From CAVONV01 sp963697355 (lineage in GTDB: Bacteria; Acidobacteriota; Vicinamibacteria; Marinacidobacterales; DATDRI01), in the NCBI GenBank assembly GCA_963697355.1, contig CAVONV010000022.1, positions 186,001-250,000 on the forward strand: DNA of 64,000 nucleotides, written 5' to 3'. Shown in pieces: positions 8,372 to 16,926 of this stretch. The notes under the pieces are model-generated. The model had not been told where the DNA came from. It did no database searches and saw nothing but the letters and a program-made list of their open reading frames with translations. The position numbers and the translations under genes are program-made. Every line of letters begins with the position of its first letter. The first letter of the stretch is position 1.

Positions 8372-10834
8372 TCAGTTCTTGAGGAGAGCCTCGAGGGTCT
8401 TGCCCTTTTGCACCTCTTTTGCGGCGAGATCCGGTTTCCCTTGGCGATTGTAGATATCGGCCAAAACATAGTGGCCCATTGGGGCGAAAGCCGAACGGGG
8501 ATTGAGCTCGAGGCCTTTCTTGGCCATTGAGAGGGCTTCATCCAAGTTCCGCTCCATGTCGAGGTAGAGCTTGGCTAAGGACAAGTACCCTTCAGCAAAG
8601 TACTCATTCGTTTCTACGGCCTTCAAATAATGCTCGAGTTGCGTTCTACGGTTGCCGAGGTAACCGTAGAGTTTAGCGAGGTTATAGTGCGACTTGTAGC
8701 TCTTGGGATAGAGCTCGAGCTCTTTCTCGTAATAGTCAATGGCAGCCTGGAAGTCCTTTTTGTGCTCGGCGATCAGCGCTAGGTTGTAGTTGGCGTGCCG
8801 AACGTCGGACTTCTTATCCAGTGCAGATCGGATTTCACGCTCGGCCCCTTCAACGTCACCGCGCTCGATAAGGACCACCCCCAGTGCGTTTTGCGCAGCG
8901 GCCATCTCCGGCTCGAGTTTCAATGCCTCCCGCAGTTGGCCCTCGGCTTCATCCAGCTCTTTTCTGTCGATGAGGATTTGGGCGGTCTCATATCGAATCT
9001 GCGGATTATTGGGGTCGAGCTGCATGAATCTCCGGTACCCCTCCATAGCCTTGTCGTCTTCACCGAGTTGCCGATAGGCGTTGGCCATGTTGATGACCAC
9101 GAGGTCGTAGTCCGGCTTGAGCTCGAGGGCCCGTCCGAAGTTGGCGATGGCTCGCTCGTATTCGCGCCGTTTGAAATACTCGTTCCCCAGCATGAACCAG
9201 GCATCGATGACTTGGGGATCTTCGCGAGTAACGCTCTCGAGAGCTTCGATGCCTTCTGTGGATTCCGGGTCGCGCCGAGAGATCTCTCGTGCTTGTATCA
9301 TGAGATTGTAGAGCTTTATTTTGTCTTTTGGATCGGAAAGGGAGGCTCGATCGGACGGGGAACCAAGCGGCTCCACGAATGTACCGATATAGCCCAAGGC
9401 GGCCAACCGGTCACGCGTATCTGGATCGATTTCGGCTCGATGCCCGGTCTCACGGGGCGCTTCCATATGTTTCTCGAGCTCCGCAAGGCGCGCCCGGAGC
9501 TCTTGGACGATGTCAATATGTTCTCCAAGTACGTTGTCAACTTCTGTTGGATCCGCGCTGATGTCATAGAGCTCCGGCAGGGGCGCATCAATGTACTTGT
9601 AGTCGCCCAAACGAATCGATCGCAGGTCGCTCCACCCGAAGTGAAAGAGTGGATAGACGGCCTCTGAGTATGCCGGTAGCTCGAGCTCCTGCACATCACC
9701 GGTCATCAGCGGAACCAGGCTCTCTCCTTCGCCTTCTTCCGGAGGAGCAATATCCAGTAGGTCCAAAACGGTAGGGAAGACGTCCACACCACGGACGACG
9801 TCTTTGACGCGCATGCTCCGCGTACGCTCGTAAGGAGCACGGATGAGAAACGGAACACGCATGACTCCATCGTACAGGAAGAAGCCATGGGTCGACTCAC
9901 CGTGTTGCCCGAGGTTTTCGCCATGGTCTCCCATGATCACCACTACCGTTTTGTCCATCAGATCTCGTTCGTCCAGCCAGCTCAGTATCCGTCCAACCTG
10001 AGAATCGGCGAAAGCGATCTCGCCTACGTAGGGTCGATTCGGATAGCGAGACTTGAAGGGTTCGGGCGGCTCATAGGGGGAGTGCGGGTCGTAGTAATGG
10101 ACCCAACCAAAGAATCGGGAAGACTCCACACTGTCGAGCCATTCCAAGGCGCGATCGGTGACCTCGTCGCCAGGACGGTTGATGGCGGCCAGTGAAAGAG
10201 TCTCCTCTTTGGACAAATCAAAATCATCAAAGTAGGTGTCGAACCCCTGGTCGAGGCCCCACTTCGAGTCCAGCACATAGGCTCCGATGAATGCCCCCGT
10301 CTTGAATCCACTTTGACTCAGTAGCTCGGCCAGAGTGGTCTCTTCTTGGCCCAGATAGAAACCGCCGTTATCACGTACACCGTGAGCAGGGGGCGACTTG
10401 CTCGTAAAAATGGTCGAGTGTGCCGGTAGGGTGAGTGGTGCGGAAGCGACCGCCTGTTCGAACAGCACGCCTTCCCGAGCTATGCGATCCAGATGAGGCG
10501 TCTCGACACCGGCAAAACCGTAAGCGTGAATGCGGTCGGCACGGGTAGTGTCGAGCGTAACAATGAGCAGATTCAAATCAGATGCTTGGACATCCTGAGG
10601 CAAACTCCCCAAGACGTGACCGGTGGGGCTCATGTTGACTTTCGGCCATAGAAGCCATACCGCGACGCTTATCAGCGCAATGAAGGCGCTACCGGCTATG
10701 AGAGGCTTGAACGCGTGTGTTTTCTTTGAGCCATCATCGGTCCGTTTGGGAAGAGGGCTTCCTTTGGCTTCTTCGTCGTTCCGTTTTGCAGGACGGCGAC
10801 TCCTTGATGTGGATCGCTTCCGTTTCCTGGTCAA
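8372..10834 (-). CDS. Membrane-anchored alkaline-phosphatase-fold (sulfatase-like) protein with TPRs
   Basis: An 820-residue protein. A basic cytoplasmic N-terminus is followed by one membrane helix (residues about 43-65), an alkaline-phosphatase-superfamily domain (about 85-480) and at least seven TPRs (about 520-815). Metal-site motifs are present: LDTTRAD near 95-100 and VVIMGDHGENLGQHGE. At the sulfatase nucleophile position the sequence is T135-L-P-A-H139, not C-x-P/A-x-R, so formylglycine cannot form. A Thr nucleophile is used by NPP- and phosphoglycerate-mutase-type members, suggesting a phosphodiesterase or phosphotransferase rather than a sulfatase. The start overlaps the stop of the upstream paralogue by ATGA, so the two are co-translated. 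Biochemical role unknown. Confidence 0.85.
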   Translation of the reverse strand: MTRKRKRSTSRSRRPAKRNDEEAKGSPLPKRTDDGSKKTHAFKPLIAGSAFIALISVAVWLLWPKVNMSPTGHVLGSLPQDVQASDLNLLIVTLDTTRADRIHAYGFAGVETPHLDRIAREGVLFEQAVASAPLTLPAHSTIFTSKSPPAHGVRDNGGFYLGQEETTLAELLSQSGFKTGAFIGAYVLDSKWGLDQGFDTYFDDFDLSKEETLSLAAINRPGDEVTDRALEWLDSVESSRFFGWVHYYDPHSPYEPPEPFKSRYPNRPYVGEIAFADSQVGRILSWLDERDLMDKTVVVIMGDHGENLGQHGESTHGFFLYDGVMRVPFLIRAPYERTRSMRVKDVVRGVDVFPTVLDLLDIAPPEEGEGESLVPLMTGDVQELELPAYSEAVYPLFHFGWSDLRSIRLGDYKYIDAPLPELYDISADPTEVDNVLGEHIDIVQELRARLAELEKHMEAPRETGHRAEIDPDTRDRLAALGYIGTFVEPLGSPSDRASLSDPKDKIKLYNLMIQAREISRRDPESTEGIEALESVTREDPQVIDAWFMLGNEYFKRREYERAIANFGRALELKPDYDLVVINMANAYRQLGEDDKAMEGYRRFMQLDPNNPQIRYETAQILIDRKELDEAEGQLREALKLEPEMAAAQNALGVVLIERGDVEGAEREIRSALDKKSDVRHANYNLALIAEHKKDFQAAIDYYEKELELYPKSYKSHYNLAKLYGYLGNRRTQLEHYLKAVETNEYFAEGYLSLAKLYLDMERNLDEALSMAKKGLELNPRSAFAPMGHYVLADIYNRQGKPDLAAKEVQKGKTLEALLKN

Positions 10835-12741
10835 TTCGTACTCTCCAGCCGGTCCAAAGCCAGACGCGCATCATACAGCATCGGGTCAATGTCGAGTGCC
10901 CTGCGAAAACGCCGGGCGGCTTCTTCTTTCGCTCCACGTTCCGCGGCCATGGAACCCAGCTCGAACTCTGCTACAGCCAATTCTGGGTTGAGGCTCAAGG
11001 CTTTTTCAAAAGCCTCGGTGGCTCGGGCTGTCATCGCGGCCCGGCGGGCCACGATGCCTTCCACTAGATGACCATAGAAATAGTTGGGCTCAGCTCCGAA
11101 TCCTCGCTCGACGTAGTCGAAGGCTCGATTGAAATCGCCTTGCTCCGCGAGGCACAAGGCGGCATCGAGGTAGACATCGGCGCTTTGAGGACTCAGCTCG
11201 ATGGCCGTATCGTACGCTTTCATTGCGGCGGAGTAATCTTCTTCTCCGGCCAAAGCTCGGCCGAAGTACTGGTGGGCTTCATAGCTGAGAGGGAACTGAC
11301 GTGCAAGCCGGCCAAAACCCTGGGCCGCTTTCTGACTGTTACCATCGTTCAATGCCTGGAGCGAATCGTTGAATTTCTCGATATAGGCCACGTAGTCCGC
11401 GATTCGATCTTTTGGGTCTTCAACACCTCCGGAGCCGAGAGATACGGTTCCGCCAACGTAACCGAGACTTCTGAGGCGTTCGCGGGTCTCTGAATCGATG
11501 AGACCGGGACCGGTTGGGACTTCGGCGATGGCCATGTTCTCCAGTTCTAGCGCCATCTGTTCGGCGACGGCTTTCTCGACGTCGATCAAGTTCTGAGTCT
11601 CGCGTGGGTCGTTCTTCACGTTGTAGAGCTCCGGCCGGGGAGCTTCGATGTACTTCCAATTCCCGTCTCTAAGCGACCGCAGCTCGCTACAACCGAAATG
11701 CAAGTATCCAAAAGAGCTTTCAGCGTAAGAAGGTGGAGAGCTCTTATTTGCTTCTTTCCCGAGCCGCGGCAATAAGCTCTCGCCATCGAGACCGCTGGGT
11801 GGAGTGAGACCGAGGAGAGCCAAGATCGTCGGCACCACATCGACGTGGCGGACCTGATCCTGATAAGTGAGATTTACCGGCAGTTGGGGGCCGGCCATCA
11901 CGAGCGGAACTTTGAGTGCCGCATCATAGAGGAAGATGCCGTGCTCGGGCTCGCCATGTTCGCCGAGGCTTTCACCATGATCCGCCGTGAACACGATGAG
12001 TGTTCTCGAGCGCATCGATTCCGGAATAGCCTGGAGGAGCTGACCGAGAGCCCAATCGGCGGTGGCGACCTCGGCGTTATAGGGATCGTCGGGCCACTGA
12101 TCCGCGAAAGCGCGGGGCGCTTCGTAGGGGCTGTGGGGATCATAGTAATGAGTCCAGAGAAAGAAGGGCTCTTCGATGCTTTTGAGCCACTCCTCTGCTT
12201 CGCTGGCAACTTCGGGGCCAGGTCGTTCCAAGCTCGCAGGAGTGAGGTGAACTGTACCCGTCGCGAAGCGATCGGTATAAGTGTCAAACCCTTGCGAGAG
12301 CCCCGTATGACGATTCAACACGTAGGAGCTCACGAACGCGCCGGTCCGGTATCCCGCGGCCTTCAGTGTCTCCGCCAAGGTCTCTATCGACGGTTCCAGT
12401 GGAAAGCCGGCGTTGTCGCGAACGCCAAGTCTGTTGGGAAACTTCCCTGTCAACAGAGCAGCATGGGAGGGAACCGTCAGCGGTGCATGGGCCGAGGTGT
12501 CCAAAAAGGTCACCCCTCTTTTTGCCAAGGCATCGATTGCAGGCGTCAGATTCTCGGGTCCTCCGTAGACGCCAATTCGGTCCGTTCGCAAGGTGTCAAT
12601 GGTGACCAACACCAAGTTGGTGTTCGTGGATTCGTGGATAGGCAATTCCTCGTTTGCACAAGAGAATAGCAGCAGGAGAGGGATCACCACGTTCTTGGGT
12701 GATAAATTCGTTCCGCTATTTGTGAATAAGAGCCGACGCAT
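10831..12741 (-). CDS. Lipoprotein alkaline-phosphatase-fold (sulfatase-like) protein with TPRs
   Basis: A 636-residue paralogue of the gene that follows it. The ATG at 12741 is preferred over an in-frame codon 33 nt upstream because it places a lipobox at LLFSC28. The catalytic domain has TIDTLRTDR, then T89-V-P-S-H93 where a sulfatase has C-x-P/A-x-R, then FTADHGESLGEHGEPEHG. TPR-like repeats occupy about residues 465-630 (KAAQGFGRLARQFPLSYEAH and following). Like its neighbour, it lacks the formylglycine Cys. It is first in a two-gene operon. Predicted outer-membrane or periplasmic location. The substrate is unknown; calling it a sulfatase on the basis of PF00884 alone would be misleading. 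Confidence 0.85.
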   Translation of the reverse strand: MRRLLFTNSGTNLSPKNVVIPLLLLFSCANEELPIHESTNTNLVLVTIDTLRTDRIGVYGGPENLTPAIDALAKRGVTFLDTSAHAPLTVPSHAALLTGKFPNRLGVRDNAGFPLEPSIETLAETLKAAGYRTGAFVSSYVLNRHTGLSQGFDTYTDRFATGTVHLTPASLERPGPEVASEAEEWLKSIEEPFFLWTHYYDPHSPYEAPRAFADQWPDDPYNAEVATADWALGQLLQAIPESMRSRTLIVFTADHGESLGEHGEPEHGIFLYDAALKVPLVMAGPQLPVNLTYQDQVRHVDVVPTILALLGLTPPSGLDGESLLPRLGKEANKSSPPSYAESSFGYLHFGCSELRSLRDGNWKYIEAPRPELYNVKNDPRETQNLIDVEKAVAEQMALELENMAIAEVPTGPGLIDSETRERLRSLGYVGGTVSLGSGGVEDPKDRIADYVAYIEKFNDSLQALNDGNSQKAAQGFGRLARQFPLSYEAHQYFGRALAGEEDYSAAMKAYDTAIELSPQSADVYLDAALCLAEQGDFNRAFDYVERGFGAEPNYFYGHLVEGIVARRAAMTARATEAFEKALSLNPELAVAEFELGSMAAERGAKEEAARRFRRALDIDPMLYDARLALDRLESTN

Positions 12742-12933
12742 TGTAAGTCCTATAACTCCATAATCAGTATACAAAAACCACTCAATGAAATCCCAAATGA
12801 TGGGTGTGGATCCGAACAGCCCAATCTACCCTAATCCGACGAATTGCCTGCAGGGAGAAAGGGGACACAGATAGGCGTTTTGGGTTCGTTCGTTGCCGCC
12901 CGGCGCACAATAGTTGAACTTTGAACGAGCCCG

Positions 12934-13683
12934 CTATGGGGAATCGAGTCTCTCGACGATCGCAGGAAGAACGCTCCCGGCCGCCTCCCGAAGCACGTAG
13001 TCTGCAGACGGATCCATCGGAGTTTCGTCCTTGTTGATGATGGCGAGCTTGGCGCCTCGGCGCTTTGCTCGGGCTGGTATGTCTGCCGCTGGGTAGACGA
13101 CCAATGAGCTACCGATGGCGAGAACGAAGTCACAAGCTTCTGCCTCCTCGAAAGCGGCACGGAGGACATCAGTTCTCAAAGGCTCGCCGAACATAATGAC
13201 GTTGGGCCGGATCATTCCCTGACATTCGGAACAAGAAGGCGGGATTTCTTTTCCGGACATCTCGTAGACCTTGTCAAAGCCGAATCGGTGGCCGCATTTC
13301 AGGCAAAAGTACTTTCGCGTGGTGCCGTGGAGCTCGATGACCTCGGTCGATCCGGACTGCTGGTGAAGCTCATCAATGTTTTGGGTGATGACCGCCTGGA
13401 GCCTGCCCATTTTCTCGAGCTCGGCCAAGGCCCGATGGCCTGGATTGGGTTGGGCGTTTTTGACCATGGGATAGCGGACGTCGCGGAAAAAGTTCCAGTA
13501 ATAGGTGGGGTCCCTCAAAAAGGTGTCGATATTGGCGTAGATGTTGGGGTCGTATTTGTTCCAAATGCCGCCTTGTCCCCGATAGGTCGAGATGCCGCTT
13601 TCCGCCGAGATCCCCGCCCCCGTAAAAGCAATCACATGCTCGGCATTCCGAATGTCCCTAGCAATCGATTCAATAACGTCCAT
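12934..13683 (-). CDS. cobB: NAD-dependent protein deacylase (sirtuin)
   Basis: A 249-residue sirtuin of normal length. The NAD-binding motif TGAGISAESGISTYRG lies at 21-36, followed by TQNIDELHQQSGS near 100-112, the catalytic H119 in ELHG, a zinc knuckle with C127, C130, C151 and C154, and AIGSSLVVYPAA. Sirtuins remove acetyl or other acyl groups from lysines using NAD+. The tyrosine/arginine pair that marks desuccinylases is not evident near residue 55-70 in the usual form, so deacylation preference is left open. AGGA lies upstream of the ATG. It is a stand-alone gene between the phosphatase-fold pair and the Rnf operon. Confidence 0.9.
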   Translation of the reverse strand: MDVIESIARDIRNAEHVIAFTGAGISAESGISTYRGQGGIWNKYDPNIYANIDTFLRDPTYYWNFFRDVRYPMVKNAQPNPGHRALAELEKMGRLQAVITQNIDELHQQSGSTEVIELHGTTRKYFCLKCGHRFGFDKVYEMSGKEIPPSCSECQGMIRPNVIMFGEPLRTDVLRAAFEEAEACDFVLAIGSSLVVYPAADIPARAKRRGAKLAIINKDETPMDPSADYVLREAAGSVLPAIVERLDSP

Positions 13684-13699
13684 GGGCTTGATTCCTGAA

Positions 13700-13860
13700 G
13701 AAGAAAGAAACGCAAAGTCGCAGAGCCGGAGAGCCGTGAAGAAGAAACCGCAAATGAACGCGAATCAACTCAAATCAGAAAGGGGCGAAGGAGAAAGAAC
13801 AAAGGAGGAAGGAGCCAGCAGGACGCATCGCGCCCTCCTTTCTACTTCCTCCTTTCTACT
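13700..13860. repeat. Short-period degenerate repeat block and possible terminator
   Basis: Between FNR and the sirtuin lies low-complexity DNA: CGCAAAGTCGCAGAGCC, then CCGCAAATGAACGCGAAT, then purine-rich AGGAG(G/A) units. A 12-bp direct repeat CCTCCTTTCTAC occurs at 13834 and 13848. The arms AAAGGAGGAAG (13801-13811) and CTTCCTCCTTT (13845-13855) can pair, and on the minus strand are followed by TTGTTCTTTC, so the block may terminate the Rnf/FNR operon. Similar CGCAAATGAACGCGAAT filler occurs between genes in unrelated bacteria (from memory). Confidence 0.5.
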
Positions 13861-13886
13861 GTCAAATTGTGTTGGACCCCCGAATT

Positions 13887-14738
13887 CTAATAAATAAGCT
13901 CTTTCCATCGCTTCCCGGCGACCAGTTCCGCTTTCCGTCTCTTCCACTTCTCTTCGGACCCGGCCATCTTCGAAAAAGCCTTGTCGAGTGGCTCTATCAT
14001 TTTGTCGAGACCGGCGACAAAAACATAGGTATCCGGTTTTTGGACCATCTCCCAGACTTCTTTGGAGTGCTTTTCGAGAGCTTCCTCGAGGGGGATGGGA
14101 TCGTCCATGTGCGGCCGTGGACTGATGGCGGCAAAGGCCTTGAACGTGTCTTCGTCGTAATAGTTGACGAAGTCGTTCTGCTTGTCGTTCATATAGAGCA
14201 TCTCGAGTCCGCTTTTGGCTCCATAGAAGAGCCTCACCTTGCCGCTCCACCCTCCCAAGTCCTTGTAGATGTGCTTGACGAAGGCCCTGAAGGGCGCAAT
14301 GCCGGTGCCAAGGCTGATCATCAAGATGTCAGCGCTCTTGTCATCGGGAACTTCGAAGGCCAGACCGTACGGTCCGGAGATCTTGATTTGATCACCCGGT
14401 TTCCGGTCGCACAGGTAGTGGGAGGCGACGCCTTTGTACTGCTCTCCACTGACATCATCGATGTAAGAGACGCGCTTCACGCAGATCTCGACCGTCGGAT
14501 GACCGCCGTTCCCAGGAGTACTCGCAATGGTGTAGAGGCGGAAGTGATCTCCTTGTCCGAATTCATGAGGGCCTGGAACGATGACACCAATGTTCTGTCC
14601 GACGTCGAACTTGAAGTCCTTGTCGCCCACGTCGAGAACGATATTTCGAATCTCATCCGTTTCCTCGGGAGTGATACGCGAGGTTTCTTTTACCGTCGCC
14701 GTGTAGGTATGTTCAAGTTCATAGTCGTCTAGTCGCAT
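13887..14738 (-). CDS. Plant-type ferredoxin-NADP+ reductase (FNR-like)
   Basis: A 283-residue flavoprotein. The ATG at 14738 follows AGGGAGGACC; an upstream TTG is less likely. The FAD domain has RLYTIAST (the RxYS motif). The NAD(P) domain has LGTGIAPFRAFVKH, then RLFYGAKSGLEMLY. The chain ends in ...WKELIY: a C-terminal aromatic residue that stacks on the flavin is a hallmark of plant-type FNR. It moves electrons between ferredoxin and NADP(H), or NAD(H), in the cytoplasm. It is the last gene of the Rnf operon, which suggests it draws on the ferredoxin reduced by PFOR. NqrF is an alternative, but the N-terminal 2Fe-2S domain and membrane helix of NqrF are absent. Confidence 0.75.
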   Translation of the reverse strand: MRLDDYELEHTYTATVKETSRITPEETDEIRNIVLDVGDKDFKFDVGQNIGVIVPGPHEFGQGDHFRLYTIASTPGNGGHPTVEICVKRVSYIDDVSGEQYKGVASHYLCDRKPGDQIKISGPYGLAFEVPDDKSADILMISLGTGIAPFRAFVKHIYKDLGGWSGKVRLFYGAKSGLEMLYMNDKQNDFVNYYDEDTFKAFAAISPRPHMDDPIPLEEALEKHSKEVWEMVQKPDTYVFVAGLDKMIEPLDKAFSKMAGSEEKWKRRKAELVAGKRWKELIY

Positions 14739-14758
14739 TTTTGGGTCCTCCCTGAGAA

Positions 14759-15007
14759 TCAAACACTTTCTCGAATCACTACAGAGTGCGAATCACAAGC
14801 CTCTGCGTCATGGTGACCGCCACTCTTCGTCGTATCACATTGGCCGTCATGAGAACAGCTACCGCAGCCTTTGCGGGTTGCCAAGGCGTCTACATCGCGG
14901 CCGACATCGGGGAACGTCCGCTTCCAGGCCATCTGAACAGCCACCCACGTGAACATCATGAGGAGGACGGCCCCTATGGTCAATAGATACGGAAACAAAT
15001 GGGTCAA
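14759..15007 (-). CDS. Small membrane protein with Cys-rich tail, NqrM-like
   Basis: An 82-residue protein starting at a TTG preceded by GGAGG at 7 nt, overlapping the end of rnfA closely. One membrane helix (residues about 4-28) is followed by a short soluble tail with GCGSCSHDGQC and a His/Cys-rich end. The layout recalls NqrM (DUF539), which helps deliver iron to the Cys-liganded site between NqrD and NqrE; RnfA and RnfE are homologous to NqrE and NqrD. A maturation role for Rnf iron is therefore plausible, but this is inference from size, topology, cysteines and position only. Confidence 0.5.
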   Translation of the reverse strand: MTHLFPYLLTIGAVLLMMFTWVAVQMAWKRTFPDVGRDVDALATRKGCGSCSHDGQCDTTKSGGHHDAEACDSHSVVIRESV

Positions 15008-15010
15008 AGC

Positions 15011-15592
15011 TCATCCTCCGAGACCGGCGAAGCCGGTAAACGTCAAGGATAAGAGACCGGCAAGCATTAGAGCCATCGCGGTCCCACGCACAACACCGGG
15101 AACGTCGGAAAGATCCAACTCTTCTCTCAGGCCAGCCATGATGACGATGGCGATAGTGAATCCTGCGCCTGCACCAAGTGCATAGACCAGGCACTGAACG
15201 AAATTATACCCCCGGTTGGTCTGAAACAAGGCCAATCCCAAGATGGCGCAGTTCGTGGTAATCAGGGGCAGGAAGATTCCCAGTTGCCGAAAAAGCGTCG
15301 GGCTCACTTTCTTGATGAACATCTCCACCGTCTGCACGGTCGAGGCAATAACCACGATGTAAGAGATGAGCTCCAAATAAGGAGCATCAATGGCCACGAG
15401 CAGCGTGTGAATTCCGAAGGCACAGATCGAGCTGATGAGCATGACGAATGTCACGGCTGCTCCCATGCGGGACGCGGTGGCAATACTCCCTGAAACGCCA
15501 AGGAAGGGACAGATTCCCAGGAAGTAGGCCAGGACGAAGTTGTTGATGAAACAAGCGTTGATGAATATGAATCCGAGGGATTCTTGCGTCAT
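15011..15592 (-). CDS. rnfA: Rnf complex membrane subunit A
   Basis: A 193-residue protein of about six membrane helices. The start INACFINNFVLAYFLGICPFLG and the later LITTNCAILGLALF are family signatures; their cysteines would ligand the iron shared with RnfE. It forms part of the integral membrane core of the ferredoxin:NAD+ oxidoreductase that couples electron transfer to Na+ or H+ pumping. The start overlaps the end of rnfE by ATGA. The reading frame is intact, unlike most genes upstream in this operon. Confidence 0.95.
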   Translation of the reverse strand: MTQESLGFIFINACFINNFVLAYFLGICPFLGVSGSIATASRMGAAVTFVMLISSICAFGIHTLLVAIDAPYLELISYIVVIASTVQTVEMFIKKVSPTLFRQLGIFLPLITTNCAILGLALFQTNRGYNFVQCLVYALGAGAGFTIAIVIMAGLREELDLSDVPGVVRGTAMALMLAGLLSLTFTGFAGLGG

Positions 15593-16239
15593 TTGGCCAC
15601 CGCCTTCGCCTTCTTGCGTTCTCGCATGATGCTAAACACCAGCAGCCATGCTCCGAGGGTGAAGAAACCGCCACCGGGAAGAAGCATGATGGACCAAGCC
15701 TGAAAGCCGTCACCGAGCACGGGTATGTCGAAAAGCGTTCCGGCCCCGAGAACCTCTCGGACGACGCCGAGGCAGAGCAAAGCGAATGTGAAGCCGACGC
15801 CCATTCCCAAAGCATCAAGGATGGATTTGCCGAGGGAGTTCTTCGAGGCAAAAGCCTCAGCTCTTCCCAGTATGATGCAATTGACAACGATGAGAGCGAT
15901 GAATGCGCCGAGAGCCTTGTGGACATCGAGACTGATGGCCTGGATGAGGAAATCGACGATGGTCACGAATGTGGCAATGATGAGAATGAAAGAGGCAATG
16001 CGCACTTGCTTGGGGATGAAGTTGCGAAAGAGCGACACCAGCGTAGACGACATGACGAGAACGAACGTCGCTGCGACGCCCATGGCTAGAGCATTGATAG
16101 CCGTGTTGCTTACGGCCAGCACCGGACACATCCCGAGAACCTGGACAAAAACGGGATTCTCCCGCCACAGGCCTTTGATGAATGTGTCGGTGTCCATCAC
16201 GGGATTCGAACCTGCTGGTGCAATGTTGCTCGTGCTCAT
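15589..16239 (-). CDS. rnfE: Rnf complex membrane subunit E
   Basis: A 216-residue membrane protein homologous to RnfA and NqrD. The motif LWRENPVFVQVLGMCPVLAV near 24-43 and VVNCIILGRAEAFA near 118-131 give the two conserved cysteines. About six helices are visible. The ATG overlaps the stop of rnfG by ATGA and its own end overlaps rnfA, so translation is coupled. The frame is intact. Length and motifs are typical. Confidence 0.95.
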   Translation of the reverse strand: MSTSNIAPAGSNPVMDTDTFIKGLWRENPVFVQVLGMCPVLAVSNTAINALAMGVAATFVLVMSSTLVSLFRNFIPKQVRIASFILIIATFVTIVDFLIQAISLDVHKALGAFIALIVVNCIILGRAEAFASKNSLGKSILDALGMGVGFTFALLCLGVVREVLGAGTLFDIPVLGDGFQAWSIMLLPGGGFFTLGAWLLVFSIMRERKKAKAVAK

Positions 16240-16926
16240 GATTCGTTCCGCTTCAGTAGATTCACCTGATTGTACAAGATGGGGAGCATGTACTCGGTGC
16301 TGCTGCGGAGAATGTCACCGACCGCCTTCGAGGAGATGGTCGCCCCGGTGATGCCGTCGATTTGCCAAGGCTGTTCTTTTTGTCCGGCTTTGACGGCCTC
16401 GATAGGATGCTCGAGCGCTGAGCCGTCACTTGTGAGAGTGGCGTCCAAGGCCGCAAAGTTTGCCAAGAAATCCTCGTCCTTGATGATCTTGTCTCCAAGG
16501 CCGGGTGTCTCTTTGCTTTCGAGAACTTCCATTCCGATGACCTGTTGTTTCTCGGGCGAGTAGCCGTAAATCAACCGGATGGTGTCTTGGAATCCTTTGC
16601 CTTGAGTTTCCATGGCGACGCCGACGAGTCGGCCGTCACCGTCGTAACCGGCGTAGATCAGAACCTCCGTCTTTGGGCTCTCCCTCGAACGGAACGAGCT
16701 CGCCCGAGTCGGTCACTTGAAAAGAAGCCCGTGTGGCGGCTCCTGGAATCACGTTGAAAATGGCCCTTTCGAGAGCTTCGGCTTTGTTCCGAGTGATGGT
16801 GGGCAAGGTCGCTTGGAACGTGAAAACAATGAGCAGGGAGCAGAGGACACCCACGCCGCCCAATGCCCGAATCATGTGCCAGCTGTTGGGCGGTTCGATG
16901 GCGAATTTCATGTCGGGAGCGCTCAT
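16236..16926 (-). CDS. rnfG: Rnf complex FMN-carrying subunit G, one frameshift
   Basis: The ATG at 16926 overlaps the stop of rnfD. An N-terminal helix (ALGGVGVLCSLLIVFTFQATL) leads to a periplasmic FMN domain. The flavinylation motif D-G-I-T-G-A-T is present near the C-terminus, so FMN would be attached to its second Thr by ApbE; no apbE is seen in this window. The frame breaks near 16672: CCCAAAGACGG reads DGGSD then stops, while removing one base restores EPKTEVLIYAGYDGDGRLVG and joins METQGKGFQDTIRLIYGY. The restored protein is about 229 residues, normal for RnfG. An extra base from sequencing is the simplest reading. Confidence 0.88.

Noticed and set aside
8795..9667. A 290-codon plus-strand open frame
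   Set aside because: It lies wholly antisense to the TPR part of the phosphatase-fold gene; no known motif, no ribosome site.
11845..12669. A 274-codon plus-strand open frame
   Set aside because: Antisense to the second phosphatase-fold gene and without recognisable motifs.
12775..12933. Small gene between the phosphatase-fold gene and the sirtuin
   Set aside because: Only short frames without motifs; GAAAGGGGACACAG looks like common filler.
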